This document shows, piece after piece, positions 1 to 8,711 of a DNA stretch of 64,000 nt (the stretch's first letter is position 1; the number at the start of each line of letters is the position of its first letter). The DNA comes from Algoriphagus halophilus (GTDB lineage: Bacteria; Bacteroidota; Bacteroidia; Cytophagales; Cyclobacteriaceae). The position numbers were made by a program, and so were the translations under genes. Under the pieces are notes generated by a model. It was not told the DNA's origin. It saw only the letters and a list, made by a program, of their open reading frames with translations, and did not search any database. The stretch is taken from positions 558,001-622,000 of the forward strand of contig NZ_FSRC01000001.1 of assembly GCF_900129785.1 (NCBI RefSeq), read 5' to 3'.

Positions 1-315
1 GGTCGGAGATAAATCACTTGGGATCCCTTCTGCCCAAATACTAGGTTGGTCGGGCTGGCCCCAATCATTTCTAGTGTAAAAATCTCCTGTTTTTATGGTT
101 CCTATATTCCCGATTTTATCCATTTCGGTCACTAAGCCCGTCCAGTTGGCAATGCATTCTCCCAACCAAAAACCATAGAGTTGATCTTGGTATTTAGATG
201 TAGAGAGGACAAGTTGATTCGACTGTTTTTCTACTTTTTTATTTTCATTACAGGACATGAAAATGATCAGAGAAGCGATCAGGAATGGATTCCAAAAGCG
301 TTGGCTGAGTTTCAT
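1..315 (-). CDS. ADP-ribosylglycohydrolase-family lipoprotein, 5' part only
   Basis: This is the first 105 codons of a minus-strand gene that runs off the left edge of the window. The translated N-terminus has a hydrophobic signal followed by a lipobox-like stretch (IIFMSC), so the product is probably a lipoprotein. After a charged linker comes QLYGFWLGECIANWTGL, which resembles the start of the ADP-ribosylglycohydrolase fold as found in many Bacteroidota proteins annotated with that name. The metal-binding acidic residues of the family lie outside the window, so activity cannot be judged. ATG at 315 is the only good start and precedes the signal peptide directly. The family call rests on recognition of the N-terminal segment only. 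Confidence 0.6.
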   Translation of the reverse strand, partial: MKLSQRFWNPFLIASLIIFMSCNENKKVEKQSNQLVLSTSKYQDQLYGFWLGECIANWTGLVTEMDKIGNIGTIKTGDFYTRNDWGQPDQPSIWAEGIPSDLSPT

Positions 316-355
316 AGGAGTTAAGATGGGCAAGTTTTGGTCAATACGAAATGTC

Positions 356-1312
356 CTAATAGTGAATGATCACATTTCCTGTTTTCTGGCCAGAAAGCAC
401 ATATTGATATGCTTCTGATATTTCACCCAAAGTGAAGTTTTGGTCAATAACCGGTTTGAATTTTCCTTTTTCCAATAAATCGATCATATAAGGAATGGTT
501 TTCTTCAAACTAAAGGGGATAGGGAAGATGACTTTTTTATTCTTACTGAATTTTGTGGCAAGAGCGAAAAGTACATTTTGGGAATTAGTTCCCAATTCAG
601 AAGAAATGTAAATGCCATTTTCTTTTAGTATGGGTTTACAGGCACCAAAGGTGCTTTTACCGACCGTGTCAAAAACAAAATCATATTTCTCGGTAGTTTG
701 GGTAAAATCCTCCTTGGTAAAATCGATAATTTGATCAGCTCCGAGGGATTTGATTAAATCAATATTCTTGGTATTGCAAGTGGCGGTGATGTTAATGTCA
801 AACATTCTTGCAAACTGCACTAATGCAGAACCAATTGCTCCAGTGGCCCCATTGATCAGCATCGATTGACCAGGTTGAATCGTCACATAGTGGATAAAGG
901 AGTAGGCATAATGAGCTCCCTCCAAGGACGCAGCTGCTAAAGGAAAATCGATGTTTTCAGGAATGGAGTAGACCAAATCTTCTTTGACACATACCTGCTC
1001 TGCTTGAGACCCCAATCCCATGTCAAAAAAACCGAACACCCGGTCACCAGGATTAAAGGATTTTACCCGGCTGCCTGTTTGCATCACTTCTCCTGCAAAG
1101 TCAGTCCCCAAAATGATTTTTCTGGGTTTGGAAAAGCCAAGCATCAATTTCATGATAAAGGGCTTACCAGTAAGGTTGGCACAATCTGTTCTATTTACGG
1201 TGCTTGCCTTTACTCGAATCAATAATTCATCCTCTTTGGGGATAGGGTTTGGAAAGTTTTCTATGGTAATAGAATCTTGATTTCCATACTGACGCCTAAC
1301 TGCTGCTTTCAC
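356..1312 (-). CDS. Zinc-independent MDR oxidoreductase (quinone oxidoreductase-like)
   Basis: A 318-residue NAD(P)-dependent medium-chain dehydrogenase/reductase. The N-terminal GroES-like catalytic domain occupies about residues 1-125 (VKASTVNRTDCANL, GTDFAGEV). The Rossmann domain follows, with a nucleotide-binding loop of the type seen in quinone reductases (LINGATGAIGSALVQFA, about residues 150-166) and a second motif (FDFVFDTVGKSTFG-like) typical of zeta-crystallin relatives. The cysteine and histidine ligands of zinc alcohol dehydrogenases are not evident, which favours the zinc-free quinone/enone reductase branch. Substrate cannot be deduced. It follows the methyltransferase gene on the same strand with a gap of about 150 bases, so co-transcription is possible but unproven. 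Confidence 0.85.
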   Translation of the reverse strand: MKAAVRRQYGNQDSITIENFPNPIPKEDELLIRVKASTVNRTDCANLTGKPFIMKLMLGFSKPRKIILGTDFAGEVMQTGSRVKSFNPGDRVFGFFDMGLGSQAEQVCVKEDLVYSIPENIDFPLAAASLEGAHYAYSFIHYVTIQPGQSMLINGATGAIGSALVQFARMFDINITATCNTKNIDLIKSLGADQIIDFTKEDFTQTTEKYDFVFDTVGKSTFGACKPILKENGIYISSELGTNSQNVLFALATKFSKNKKVIFPIPFSLKKTIPYMIDLLEKGKFKPVIDQNFTLGEISEAYQYVLSGQKTGNVIIHY

Positions 1313-1459
1313 ATATATGCCGTTGAAATGAAAAATAATCGGCTTCCTGAAAAAGCCTTAAAAGGTTCAAAAAACAAATAATATTTGAATTAATCCAAAA
1401 ATGGGAACAAAATGAAGTCTAGTATCCGGAGCCTTTTGATGAACTTGATCTGAAGGATT

Positions 1460-2287
1460 TCAATCAGAAGGAGGTTTTATTCCGATAGCCACGACAAATT
1501 CTCCAGGTATATCATAGCCAGTAGCTGTTTTGTAGGGCTGAATAGACTCGATGTATTCTTTTTGTGCTTCTTCTTTGGTCTGTTCATCAAATCGTGAATA
1601 GGCCATTGCTACCGGTCCGCCCATAAAAGATGCTTGGCAAGCCTCCTCATCACTGGAGTAGGGTAGGTTTACTTCAATTTTTTGGATGTTGATATTGGTA
1701 AAACCAGCTTTTGCAAAGGGGAATTTGATTACATCCTGTTCTCCCAAACTGAAAAACATGGGGCAAACATCTGAACTGACTCTTGCATCTACAATAGGGA
1801 ATATTTCTGCCCAACCACATTTTTTTCTTGACCCCCAAATAGCCACTACTGCCCTTCCTCCTGGTTTTAATACTCTATACATCTCTTTTAAAGCTAGGTC
1901 TGGGTCAGGAAAATACATGATCCCCAAGGCGCAGGTAACTAGGTCAAATGAGGAATCTTCTACATCCAGATTCTCGGCATCCATTCTTTTAAAACCAACA
2001 TGAGGGTAGCCTTTCGCTTTTGCTCTTTGGGAGCCGATTTTTACCATTTCATCTGAAATATCGGTAGCGAGAATACAACCTCCATCTCCGGTCAATTCGG
2101 CTAAGCGAAATGTGATTAATCCAGTTCCCGCTGCAATATCCAGAATACTTTCCCCAGGTTGAACTTGGGCTGTTTCCAATAATAAATCATGAGCCGGCTT
2201 CAGTTGCTTTTGCCAACTCTCCTCATAGTAAGCAGAGGCTTTGTCCCAGCCGTATCTTTGAACTCTTCGTTGTAAGTCAGGATGCAT
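1460..2287 (-). CDS. Class I SAM-dependent methyltransferase (UbiE/Methyltransf_11 type)
   Basis: A 275-residue SAM-dependent methyltransferase. Motif I (ILDIAAGTGLITF, with Asp50 at the start of the glycine loop), an acidic motif II region (LATDISDEM) and motif III/IV (DLVTCALGIMYFPDP, followed by MYRVLKPGGRAVVAIWG) are all in canonical order. This arrangement is typical of UbiE-like enzymes acting on small molecules or quinones. The C-terminal third (about residues 165-275) probably forms the substrate cap and gives no specific clue. The start codon lies only 9 bases after the stop of the OsmC gene, so the two very likely form one transcript. The methyl acceptor is unknown. Confidence 0.85.
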   Translation of the reverse strand: MHPDLQRRVQRYGWDKASAYYEESWQKQLKPAHDLLLETAQVQPGESILDIAAGTGLITFRLAELTGDGGCILATDISDEMVKIGSQRAKAKGYPHVGFKRMDAENLDVEDSSFDLVTCALGIMYFPDPDLALKEMYRVLKPGGRAVVAIWGSRKKCGWAEIFPIVDARVSSDVCPMFFSLGEQDVIKFPFAKAGFTNINIQKIEVNLPYSSDEEACQASFMGGPVAMAYSRFDEQTKEEAQKEYIESIQPYKTATGYDIPGEFVVAIGIKPPSD

Positions 2288-2296
2288 GACAGTGGG

Positions 2297-2809
2297 TTAA
2301 TTAGTTTCAAATTCTACTTTTCTAATACAATGTTGCGCTCTTGAAAACACATCTAGATAGGGGCTGTGTTTATCTCCTTGGTCTAGTACCTGTTCCACTT
2401 CCTCTTTACTGGCTGGACTTTTCACTTTTACTAAATATTCTACCACACCATACCCGGGAGGAGAATCAGACGTATCAAACAATCCTCCGTCGTCATAGCT
2501 TGCAGAAATATGAACTTCTAGACTATCAATTGGAACATCCATTCTAGAGGCCCACATCATATACCCAATGGCGAGACAACTTCCCAGGGCAGCTCTTCCT
2601 AAAACCCCTGGAGTTGGACCTGTTTCAGTTCCGCCCACTTGACTTGGCATATCTGTATGATATACGTAATCACCTTCACGGATTTCACAGGATAGACCTC
2701 TAGTGATTCGTGATACCGATACTCCGGTTCCCAATCCTAAAGCGGGTTTAAGACTTAGCGCCTTTTGGGTCCTGATAAATTTATTTTTAATCAACTCTTG
2801 CTCTTCCAT
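2297..2809 (-). CDS. OsmC/Ohr-family peroxiredoxin-like protein
   Basis: A 170-residue protein of the OsmC family, whose members reduce organic hydroperoxides with a pair of cysteines. Candidate redox cysteines are Cys78 in the helix start ALGSCLAIGYM and Cys161 in the C-terminal RAQHCIRKVEF, matching the family's two-cysteine pattern. An extra Cys41 sits in the N-terminal strand. The length is slightly greater than minimal OsmC (about 140 residues) because of an N-terminal extension. It is the first gene of a probable operon with the methyltransferase 9 bases downstream. Family members such as YhfA are not peroxidases, so activity is inferred, not shown. Confidence 0.85.
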   Translation of the reverse strand: MEEQELIKNKFIRTQKALSLKPALGLGTGVSVSRITRGLSCEIREGDYVYHTDMPSQVGGTETGPTPGVLGRAALGSCLAIGYMMWASRMDVPIDSLEVHISASYDDGGLFDTSDSPPGYGVVEYLVKVKSPASKEEVEQVLDQGDKHSPYLDVFSRAQHCIRKVEFETN

Positions 2810-3158
2810 AATCTTGAGTTTAAAAATTTTAAAAAAGAACCTCTAGTTTTTATGAACTAATCATCCCTTGACTTGATGGAGCCTTAAAGCCAGGAGATGC
2901 TGCCATGATTGAGTTTCCTTGGTAGTGGTAATAATGCCTGCTTGAATAGAGCAATACAATCCTTCAAAAACCCAAGCGTCAAAACTTAAAAAAGCTGTTC
3001 AGATAATTCTTATTGAAGTTATCTATATTTATCTAAGCTTCCAAAAATCAATGAGTTAGAGTTTTTAGGTAAAATGGGTTTTGTCAGATAGAATCCATTT
3101 TCTCACTGTTTTTTGTTTTAATATTGGGTACTATTCTTAACCAAATAAAATTGAATCG
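2810..3158. other. Divergent intergenic region, nothing specific seen
   Basis: This gap separates the minus-strand OsmC operon from the plus-strand DUF2911 gene and must hold both promoters. It is AT-rich. I found no exact TAnnTTTG element, hairpin or convincing small gene. Confidence 0.5.
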
Positions 3159-3713
3159 ATGAAAAACCTAATTCTTTCCATTTTACTCCTTATAGGGATC
3201 GCATCTGTATCCGACGCACAGTCATTTAGAGGCCCCGATAAAAGTCCAATGGACGTAGCCTATTTGCCAGACAACTTTGCTCATGATCGAAAGCCTGGTG
3301 AAAAGGCGATCGCTAAAGCTTACTACAGTAGACCGAATAAAGCCGAACGAGTAGTATTCGGAGGAATAGTACCTTTTGGTAAAGTATGGAGACTTGGAGC
3401 GAATGAAGCGGTGGAATTTAAAGCTTTTCAAGATTTGACTTTGGGAGGCAAATCACTTTCTGCTGGCACCTATTCCATGTTTGCAATTCCAGGAGAGAAT
3501 GAATGGACCATCATTTTGAATTCAGATTTGGATTATTGGGGAGCATTCAGCTATGATGAAAGTAAAGATGTTTTCCGCTTTACCGTTCCATCCAAAAGCA
3601 GTGAACAAGTGGTCGAATCTTTCTCAATTCGTTTTGAAGATTTAGGGAATAACAAAGCAGTCATGAGAATGGGATGGGATCAGACCATAGTAGAACTACC
3701 GATTTCCTACTGA
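3159..3713 (+). CDS. DUF2911 secreted protein
   Basis: A 184-residue protein with a clear signal peptide (positively charged start, hydrophobic core, cleavage near SDAQS at about residue 20). The remainder matches DUF2911, a family common in Bacteroidota: a conserved strand AKAYYSRPNK, then RVVFGGIVPFGKVWRLGANEA, a segment LSAGTYSMFAIPGENEWTIILN, and a C-terminal RMGWDQT. The family has no established biochemical function; export to the periplasm or outer surface is inferred from the signal. It is monocistronic and ends one base before the convergent esterase gene, leaving no room for a separate terminator. Confidence 0.85.
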   Translation: MKNLILSILLLIGIASVSDAQSFRGPDKSPMDVAYLPDNFAHDRKPGEKAIAKAYYSRPNKAERVVFGGIVPFGKVWRLGANEAVEFKAFQDLTLGGKSLSAGTYSMFAIPGENEWTIILNSDLDYWGAFSYDESKDVFRFTVPSKSSEQVVESFSIRFEDLGNNKAVMRMGWDQTIVELPISY

Positions 3714-3714
3714 T

Positions 3715-4992
3715 TTATAGGAATTCGTTCATAAACTGAATAAAAACGGGATAGTCAGAGGGGATAGTCCCATGACCTCCATCATGCATGTAATATCCCA
3801 GCTTGTTATGGATTAGAGAAGTGTCTCCCGCTGGAGGCATTTCATTTCCTTCTGGCCCGTTTTCACCAAAAAGTTGGTATACGTTGCTTGCTTCTTGCGC
3901 AGCGATGAATTCCCCCTTGGGATCGGACCAATAATCGGTACTTCCTGTTTGAAGTAATAGAGGGCGAGGGGCAATCATAGCTACCAAGGAATGGGCATCA
4001 AAAGGAAAATCTTCGAGATGAGTGGAGTATTCATGGTAGTTGGGAGCAAACTGATATGCATATCTGGATGGTGCAGACATATGTTTGATGTTTTCTCCAT
4101 AATCCCTTCTGGCAATGGCGGCACCACCTTCTCCGGAACAACTGGCGATGATCATTTTGAATCGGGGATCCCGTATCCCTGTCCACAGGACCGTTTTTCC
4201 CAATCTGGAAACGCCCATTAGAGCGACTCGATTTTCATCAATTTGTTGGTCCTTTTCAAAATAGTCCATGGCTCGACTCAAACCCCAAGACCAAGCTGAG
4301 ATGGTTCCCCATTCGTTCATTTGAGGCTTTGTTTCACCTGGTTTTAAAAACTCTTTTCGAATTCCATAGTCAAAACCTTCTTTGAAATCGGGATCTATAT
4401 CACCATAGTATACCGTAGCAAACCCATAGCCAGCAGCTATAAATTGCTCCACATTGGTAGCCCGGAATCTACTCGGTTGATCTGCCTTCACCTTTTGGCC
4501 TTCTCGATTCCAGATCTCTCCAATTTGAACTTCGGGATCATCAACTGTTTGAGAATTTGCTGAAAATGAAATCGTAAAAAATAAGGGAGTTGCTTTAGTG
4601 GCATTTTTTGGCAAATAGATCAGAAGGTCCATTGGATGCTCCTGGCTATTCTCGGTAAGGTAAATTCTGACTTGTTTTCGAATTGCTTTCCCGTTGAAGG
4701 CTTTTCCTTCAGCTTCATAATATTCGTAGGTGATTTTTTTAGGAGCTGGCGGGGTATTACCGTATTGTAAATCAGCTACTGCTTGAAGTAATTCAGGTCT
4801 TCGTTTTTTAGTCCAGGTGTTGGCATCTTTTACGGTTTGACCATTTTCCAAGGTTAATAGGTCTGGCAGGCTGTAAGGAGGAATTGCCTCCTCGTCGTAA
4901 TTGACGGGAAAACCCGCCACAAGGCTTGGAGGATCCTGAGCAACACATACTACTAGGGTCATGAAAAAGAATGCTGTAAAAATTGATTTCAT
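3715..4992 (-). CDS. CE15-type glucuronoyl methylesterase / alpha-beta hydrolase
   Basis: A secreted alpha/beta hydrolase of 425 residues resembling bacterial carbohydrate esterase family 15, which cleaves ester bonds between lignin alcohols and the methylglucuronic acid of xylan. The nucleophile elbow is GVSRLGKT with Ser262, matching the G-x-S-R-x-G-K pattern of CE15; the catalytic His is probably His407 in HDGGHGTIPSDY. A cysteine just before GEGG after the nucleophile region is also a family habit. An upstream in-frame ATG at 5037 exists, but ATG at 4992 starts directly at a signal peptide (KSIFTAFFFMTLVVCVAQ) and is preferred. It stands alone, not in a SusCD locus. Acetylxylan esterase is the main alternative name. 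Confidence 0.8.
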   Translation of the reverse strand: MKSIFTAFFFMTLVVCVAQDPPSLVAGFPVNYDEEAIPPYSLPDLLTLENGQTVKDANTWTKKRRPELLQAVADLQYGNTPPAPKKITYEYYEAEGKAFNGKAIRKQVRIYLTENSQEHPMDLLIYLPKNATKATPLFFTISFSANSQTVDDPEVQIGEIWNREGQKVKADQPSRFRATNVEQFIAAGYGFATVYYGDIDPDFKEGFDYGIRKEFLKPGETKPQMNEWGTISAWSWGLSRAMDYFEKDQQIDENRVALMGVSRLGKTVLWTGIRDPRFKMIIASCSGEGGAAIARRDYGENIKHMSAPSRYAYQFAPNYHEYSTHLEDFPFDAHSLVAMIAPRPLLLQTGSTDYWSDPKGEFIAAQEASNVYQLFGENGPEGNEMPPAGDTSLIHNKLGYYMHDGGHGTIPSDYPVFIQFMNEFL

Positions 4993-5412
4993 CTTGGAAG
5001 GTACTGGCTTGTTTGGGAGAAATTCTCTCAGGTTCAAGTATTAATATACTGAAATACAGCCTGCTTTAGTGTATTTTAAGGCCTATTGTATGATACAAAG
5101 TAAAATCTTTTGTGGTTTCCACCTTTTTTTGTGACAGAATCTCAGATAAAAAGTCAAAGACCAAAAGACGATAAGCAGGATATGCTTTCTGGAATGATCT
5201 GAAAGTGAGATATATGTAAGTATTTTTCAGTTTTATGTAAGCTACAGGAGCTTTACTTATTTTACTTTTGGTGCTTGTCATAATGGAGTTTTAGGGATTA
5301 AGCAATAGCTAGAATTTTTTGGTCGATTGATCGGGTTTGAAAGATTATTAAATCTGATGAAAAAACATCATCCCCTGAAGCCGTTTTTGAGAATCCCTAA
5401 CATCAAATAAAA
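4993..5412. other. Divergent intergenic region, no confident gene
   Basis: The stretch lies between the esterase gene (minus) and the glycosyltransferase operon (plus) and should hold both promoters. A 71-codon minus-strand open frame at 5066-5281 has no recognisable features and is not called. No terminator-like hairpin was found. Confidence 0.5.
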
Positions 5413-7689
5413 ATGAAATTAGCCTATATAGGAACCTATCCACCTCGAGAATGTGGCATTGGTACATTTACCGAAAACCTAACAAAATCCATGTTAGGAA
5501 TTGATAAACAAGGGGTTCAGCATAATGAAGTACTAGTAATTGCCATGAATGATGGGAATCAGAAATACATATATCCTCAGGAAGTAAAACTTCAAATCCG
5601 TCAGGAGCAGCAAACGGATTACCTCGAAGCTGCCAATTTCATTAATATAAGTGGCGCAGATGTTTGCATTCTAGAGCATGAATTCGGGATTTTTGGAGGA
5701 TTGAGTGGAGTATATATTCTTCCACTTTTGCATAGACTTGAAATCCCCTTAATAGTCACTCTACATACCATTTTAGATACTCCTTCTTACAATGAAAAAG
5801 CAATTTTGAAAGAGATCTGTAAAATGGCAGATAAAGTGGTAGTGATGAGTCAAAAGGCAATTCTATTTCTGACGAGTATCTATGATGTGTCTCAGGAAAA
5901 AATCGTCTTAATAGAACATGGTGTTCCAGATATTCATTTTGATAGAATGGACTCCAAAAAAGAATTCAAACTCACTCAGAAAAAACTGATTTTAACATTT
6001 GGCTTTATCGGGAGAAACAAGGGAATCGAAACAGTCATAAAAGCGCTCCCTGAAATCATCAAAAAACATCCGGATATTCTTTATATCGTTTTGGGAAAAA
6101 CACATCCAAATGTATTGCGACATGAAGGTGAGGAATATCGAACGTTCTTGCAGTTGCTGATTAAAAACCTACATCTTGAATCCCATGTTTTGATGTTGAA
6201 TGAATTTATTGGGGAAGTAGTACTTTTTAAATATTTGAGTGCATGTGATATATATATCACTCCTTATCTCAACAAAGCCCAAATCACCAGTGGAACACTA
6301 TCTTATGCTATGGGGGTTGGCTGTGCGGTAGTTTCCACTCCTTATTGGCATGCTGCAGAATTATTGAATGAAAACCGAGGTAGACTTTTTGATTTCAATA
6401 ATCACCAGCAACTGGCAGGAGTGTTAAACGAATTGTTGGATGACCCAGAAACACTGAAACAGATCCAGGCAAATGCTTACGAATACGGGAAAAATATCAC
6501 CTGGCCGAAAATCGGTAAAAAGTATCTGCACCTTTCCAATAGTTTGCTTTCATTTCCTAAGCAGGAAATCTATAAAAAGGAATTGGTCATCAACTTGCTG
6601 TTACTCCCACCTTTTTCCCTTACTCATATCAAGAGACTCACAGACGATACAGGGATCATCCAGCATGCGAAATTTGGGATTCCCAATCTGAAAGAAGGCT
6701 ATTGTCTGGATGATAATGCAAGGGCTCTATTAATGGTGTTGATGACTTATAAACAGAAGAAGGAGGAGCAGGCGTTGGAGTTAATGCCAATCTATCTGAG
6801 TTATATCCATTACATGCAAAATATCGATGGAACCTTTAGGAATTTCCTGAGTTTTAGTCGGACTTTCTTGGATGAGGTAGGTTCAGAAGATTCATTTGGT
6901 AGGACGATATGGGCTTTGGGTTATTTGATCGGGAATGCACCAAATGATGCCTATTATCAGACTGGTAAACTTGTATTTTTCGAAGCTTTTCCAAATTTCG
7001 AAAAGTTAAATTCAATTCGGAGTATTGCCAACACAATCATTGGAGTCAGTTATTATTTAAAAACCAATGCCTCAGACGAGCAGATGATGGAAGCTTTAAA
7101 AAACCTGACAAATAAGCTTATGAAGGCATATAGTGTTCATCATTCTGAAGATTGGCATTGGTTCGAGTCACTTTTGGCTTATGATAATGGAATTTTACCT
7201 CTTGCTCTTCTACATTCTGCCCAAATCACCCAAGATCCAAGGGTACAGGAAGTTGCTTTGATTACCATGGAGTTTCTTGAGGAGCACACTTTAAAAGATG
7301 GGGTTCTTTCGGTCATCGGAAATAAAAAATGGTACATCAAAGATGAAGAACGATCCTTTTTTGCGCAGCAACCTGTAGATGCGATGGCGATGGTTTTGAT
7401 GTTTCATCAGGCGTTTTTAATGACAGGAGAAAAGGAATACCTCAATAAGCTTTTTGATTCATTTATGTGGTTTTTGGGAGAAAATGATTTGCGGTTGAGC
7501 TTGTATGATTTTGAGACTAAAGGCTGTTGCGATGGTTTTGAGAACTATGGGATTAACAGAAATCAGGGAGCTGAAAGTTCTTTGGCTTATCTGATTTCTC
7601 ATTTAACGGTGCTTCAAGCTGATGAAGAGTTTTACCAGTCCGATGTCATAGAAAATCACACAAAACGGCTTCAGCCCGAAAGTCTATGA
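5413..7689 (+). CDS. GT4 glycosyltransferase fused to C-terminal alpha/alpha-barrel-like domain
   Basis: A 758-residue cytosolic two-part protein. Residues 1 to about 375 are a GT-B fold glycosyltransferase of family GT4: an N-terminal Rossmann half starting KLAYIGTYPPRECGIGTFT, and a nucleotide-sugar half with LTFGFIGRNKGIETVIKALPEI and TSGTLSYAMGVGCAVVSTPYW. Residues about 390 to 740 are a second region rich in helices with YCLDDNARALLMVLMTY, SEDSFGRTIWALGYL and LAYDNGILPLALLHS, resembling six-hairpin (alpha/alpha) glycosidase-like toroids. Its acidic residues could be catalytic or sugar-binding. The stop overlaps the start of the next GT4 gene by four bases (ATGA), implying translational coupling. 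Donor and acceptor are not evident; the GH130 neighbour suggests a mannoside. Confidence 0.8.
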   Translation: MKLAYIGTYPPRECGIGTFTENLTKSMLGIDKQGVQHNEVLVIAMNDGNQKYIYPQEVKLQIRQEQQTDYLEAANFINISGADVCILEHEFGIFGGLSGVYILPLLHRLEIPLIVTLHTILDTPSYNEKAILKEICKMADKVVVMSQKAILFLTSIYDVSQEKIVLIEHGVPDIHFDRMDSKKEFKLTQKKLILTFGFIGRNKGIETVIKALPEIIKKHPDILYIVLGKTHPNVLRHEGEEYRTFLQLLIKNLHLESHVLMLNEFIGEVVLFKYLSACDIYITPYLNKAQITSGTLSYAMGVGCAVVSTPYWHAAELLNENRGRLFDFNNHQQLAGVLNELLDDPETLKQIQANAYEYGKNITWPKIGKKYLHLSNSLLSFPKQEIYKKELVINLLLLPPFSLTHIKRLTDDTGIIQHAKFGIPNLKEGYCLDDNARALLMVLMTYKQKKEEQALELMPIYLSYIHYMQNIDGTFRNFLSFSRTFLDEVGSEDSFGRTIWALGYLIGNAPNDAYYQTGKLVFFEAFPNFEKLNSIRSIANTIIGVSYYLKTNASDEQMMEALKNLTNKLMKAYSVHHSEDWHWFESLLAYDNGILPLALLHSAQITQDPRVQEVALITMEFLEEHTLKDGVLSVIGNKKWYIKDEERSFFAQQPVDAMAMVLMFHQAFLMTGEKEYLNKLFDSFMWFLGENDLRLSLYDFETKGCCDGFENYGINRNQGAESSLAYLISHLTVLQADEEFYQSDVIENHTKRLQPESL

Positions 7690-8711
7690 AGTTAGCGATA
7701 TTAGCACCGATTGCCTGGAGGACTCCTCCTGAGAGTTACGGACCTTGGGAGCAAATAGCCTCTACGATAACTGAGGAAATGGTAAAATTAGGGCATGAGG
7801 TTACACTTTTCGCCAGTGGTGACTCGATTACCAAAGCAAAATTAGAGTCAGTCTGTGCACGCCCTTATGAAATAGATAAATCCAGTGATCCCAAAGTTCT
7901 AGAATGCTTGCATATCAGTCATCTGATGGAGCGAGCAGGTAGTTTTGATATCATCCATAATCATTTTGACTTTCTTCCGCTGACTTATTCTCGATTGATC
8001 AATACTCCAATGATTACTACTATTCATGGTTTTTCTTCGAATAAAATCATTTCCGTTTATGAAAAATACGATAATTCGTCAGCCTTTATTTCTATTTCGA
8101 ATGCAGACAGAAATTGTAAATTGACCTACCTGGACACCATTTATCATGGAGTAGACCCAGCACTCTTTACATTCCAAGTCAGCAAAGCAGAATACTTACT
8201 TTATTTTGGTCGTATTCATCCTGAAAAAGGGCTGGATAAGGCTATTGAAATTGCAGAAAAATCGAACTGCCATTTGAAAATCGCCGGTTTAATTCAGGAT
8301 GAATCTTATTTCAAATCGCAAATAGAGCCAAAAATCAATGGGACAACTGTTCAATACCTGGGGAATCTTGGTAAGGAGGCAAGAAACTTGATTTTAGGTG
8401 AAGCCAAAGCCCTATTGCATCCCATTTCCTTTGAAGAACCTTTTGGGTTGAGTGTTTTGGAGTCTATGATGTGTGGTACTCCGGTAATCGCATTTTCAAA
8501 AGGGAGTATGCCAGAGCTTATTGATGATGGCGTTTCCGGCTATTTGGTTTCTACTATTGACCAGGCAGTTGAAGCAGTGGCGAATTTAGATAAACTCTTA
8601 CCTGTCAATTGCAGGGCACATGCTGAAAAGAATTTCAGCATGAAAAAAATGATACACAATTACGAAAATGCATATAGAAAAGTGTTGGAAGGAGAAGAAC
8701 TATTAGTTTAA
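7686..8711 (+). CDS. GT4 family glycosyltransferase
   Basis: A 341-residue GT-B glycosyltransferase of family GT4. The N-terminal domain contains APIAWRTPPESYGPWEQIAS, an acceptor-side glycine/proline loop seen in this subgroup, and PMITTIHGF. The donor domain begins at about residue 170 with YFGRIHPEKGLDKAIEIAE and carries the retaining-enzyme E-x7-E motif (Glu251 to Glu259 in EEPFGLSVLE), followed by MCGTPVIAFSKGSMPELI. No signal or membrane segment is visible, so it acts in the cytosol. It overlaps the preceding fused GT4 gene by four bases, and its 3' end overlaps the convergent GH130 gene by nine bases. Donor specificity is unknown; GT4 members commonly use GDP-mannose or UDP/ADP-glucose. 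Confidence 0.88.
   Translation: MKLAILAPIAWRTPPESYGPWEQIASTITEEMVKLGHEVTLFASGDSITKAKLESVCARPYEIDKSSDPKVLECLHISHLMERAGSFDIIHNHFDFLPLTYSRLINTPMITTIHGFSSNKIISVYEKYDNSSAFISISNADRNCKLTYLDTIYHGVDPALFTFQVSKAEYLLYFGRIHPEKGLDKAIEIAEKSNCHLKIAGLIQDESYFKSQIEPKINGTTVQYLGNLGKEARNLILGEAKALLHPISFEEPFGLSVLESMMCGTPVIAFSKGSMPELIDDGVSGYLVSTIDQAVEAVANLDKLLPVNCRAHAEKNFSMKKMIHNYENAYRKVLEGEELLV

Noticed and set aside
5066..5281. Minus-strand open frame of 71 codons upstream of the esterase gene
   Set aside because: No recognisable motif, no start signal and AT-rich random-looking composition; it probably is promoter DNA.
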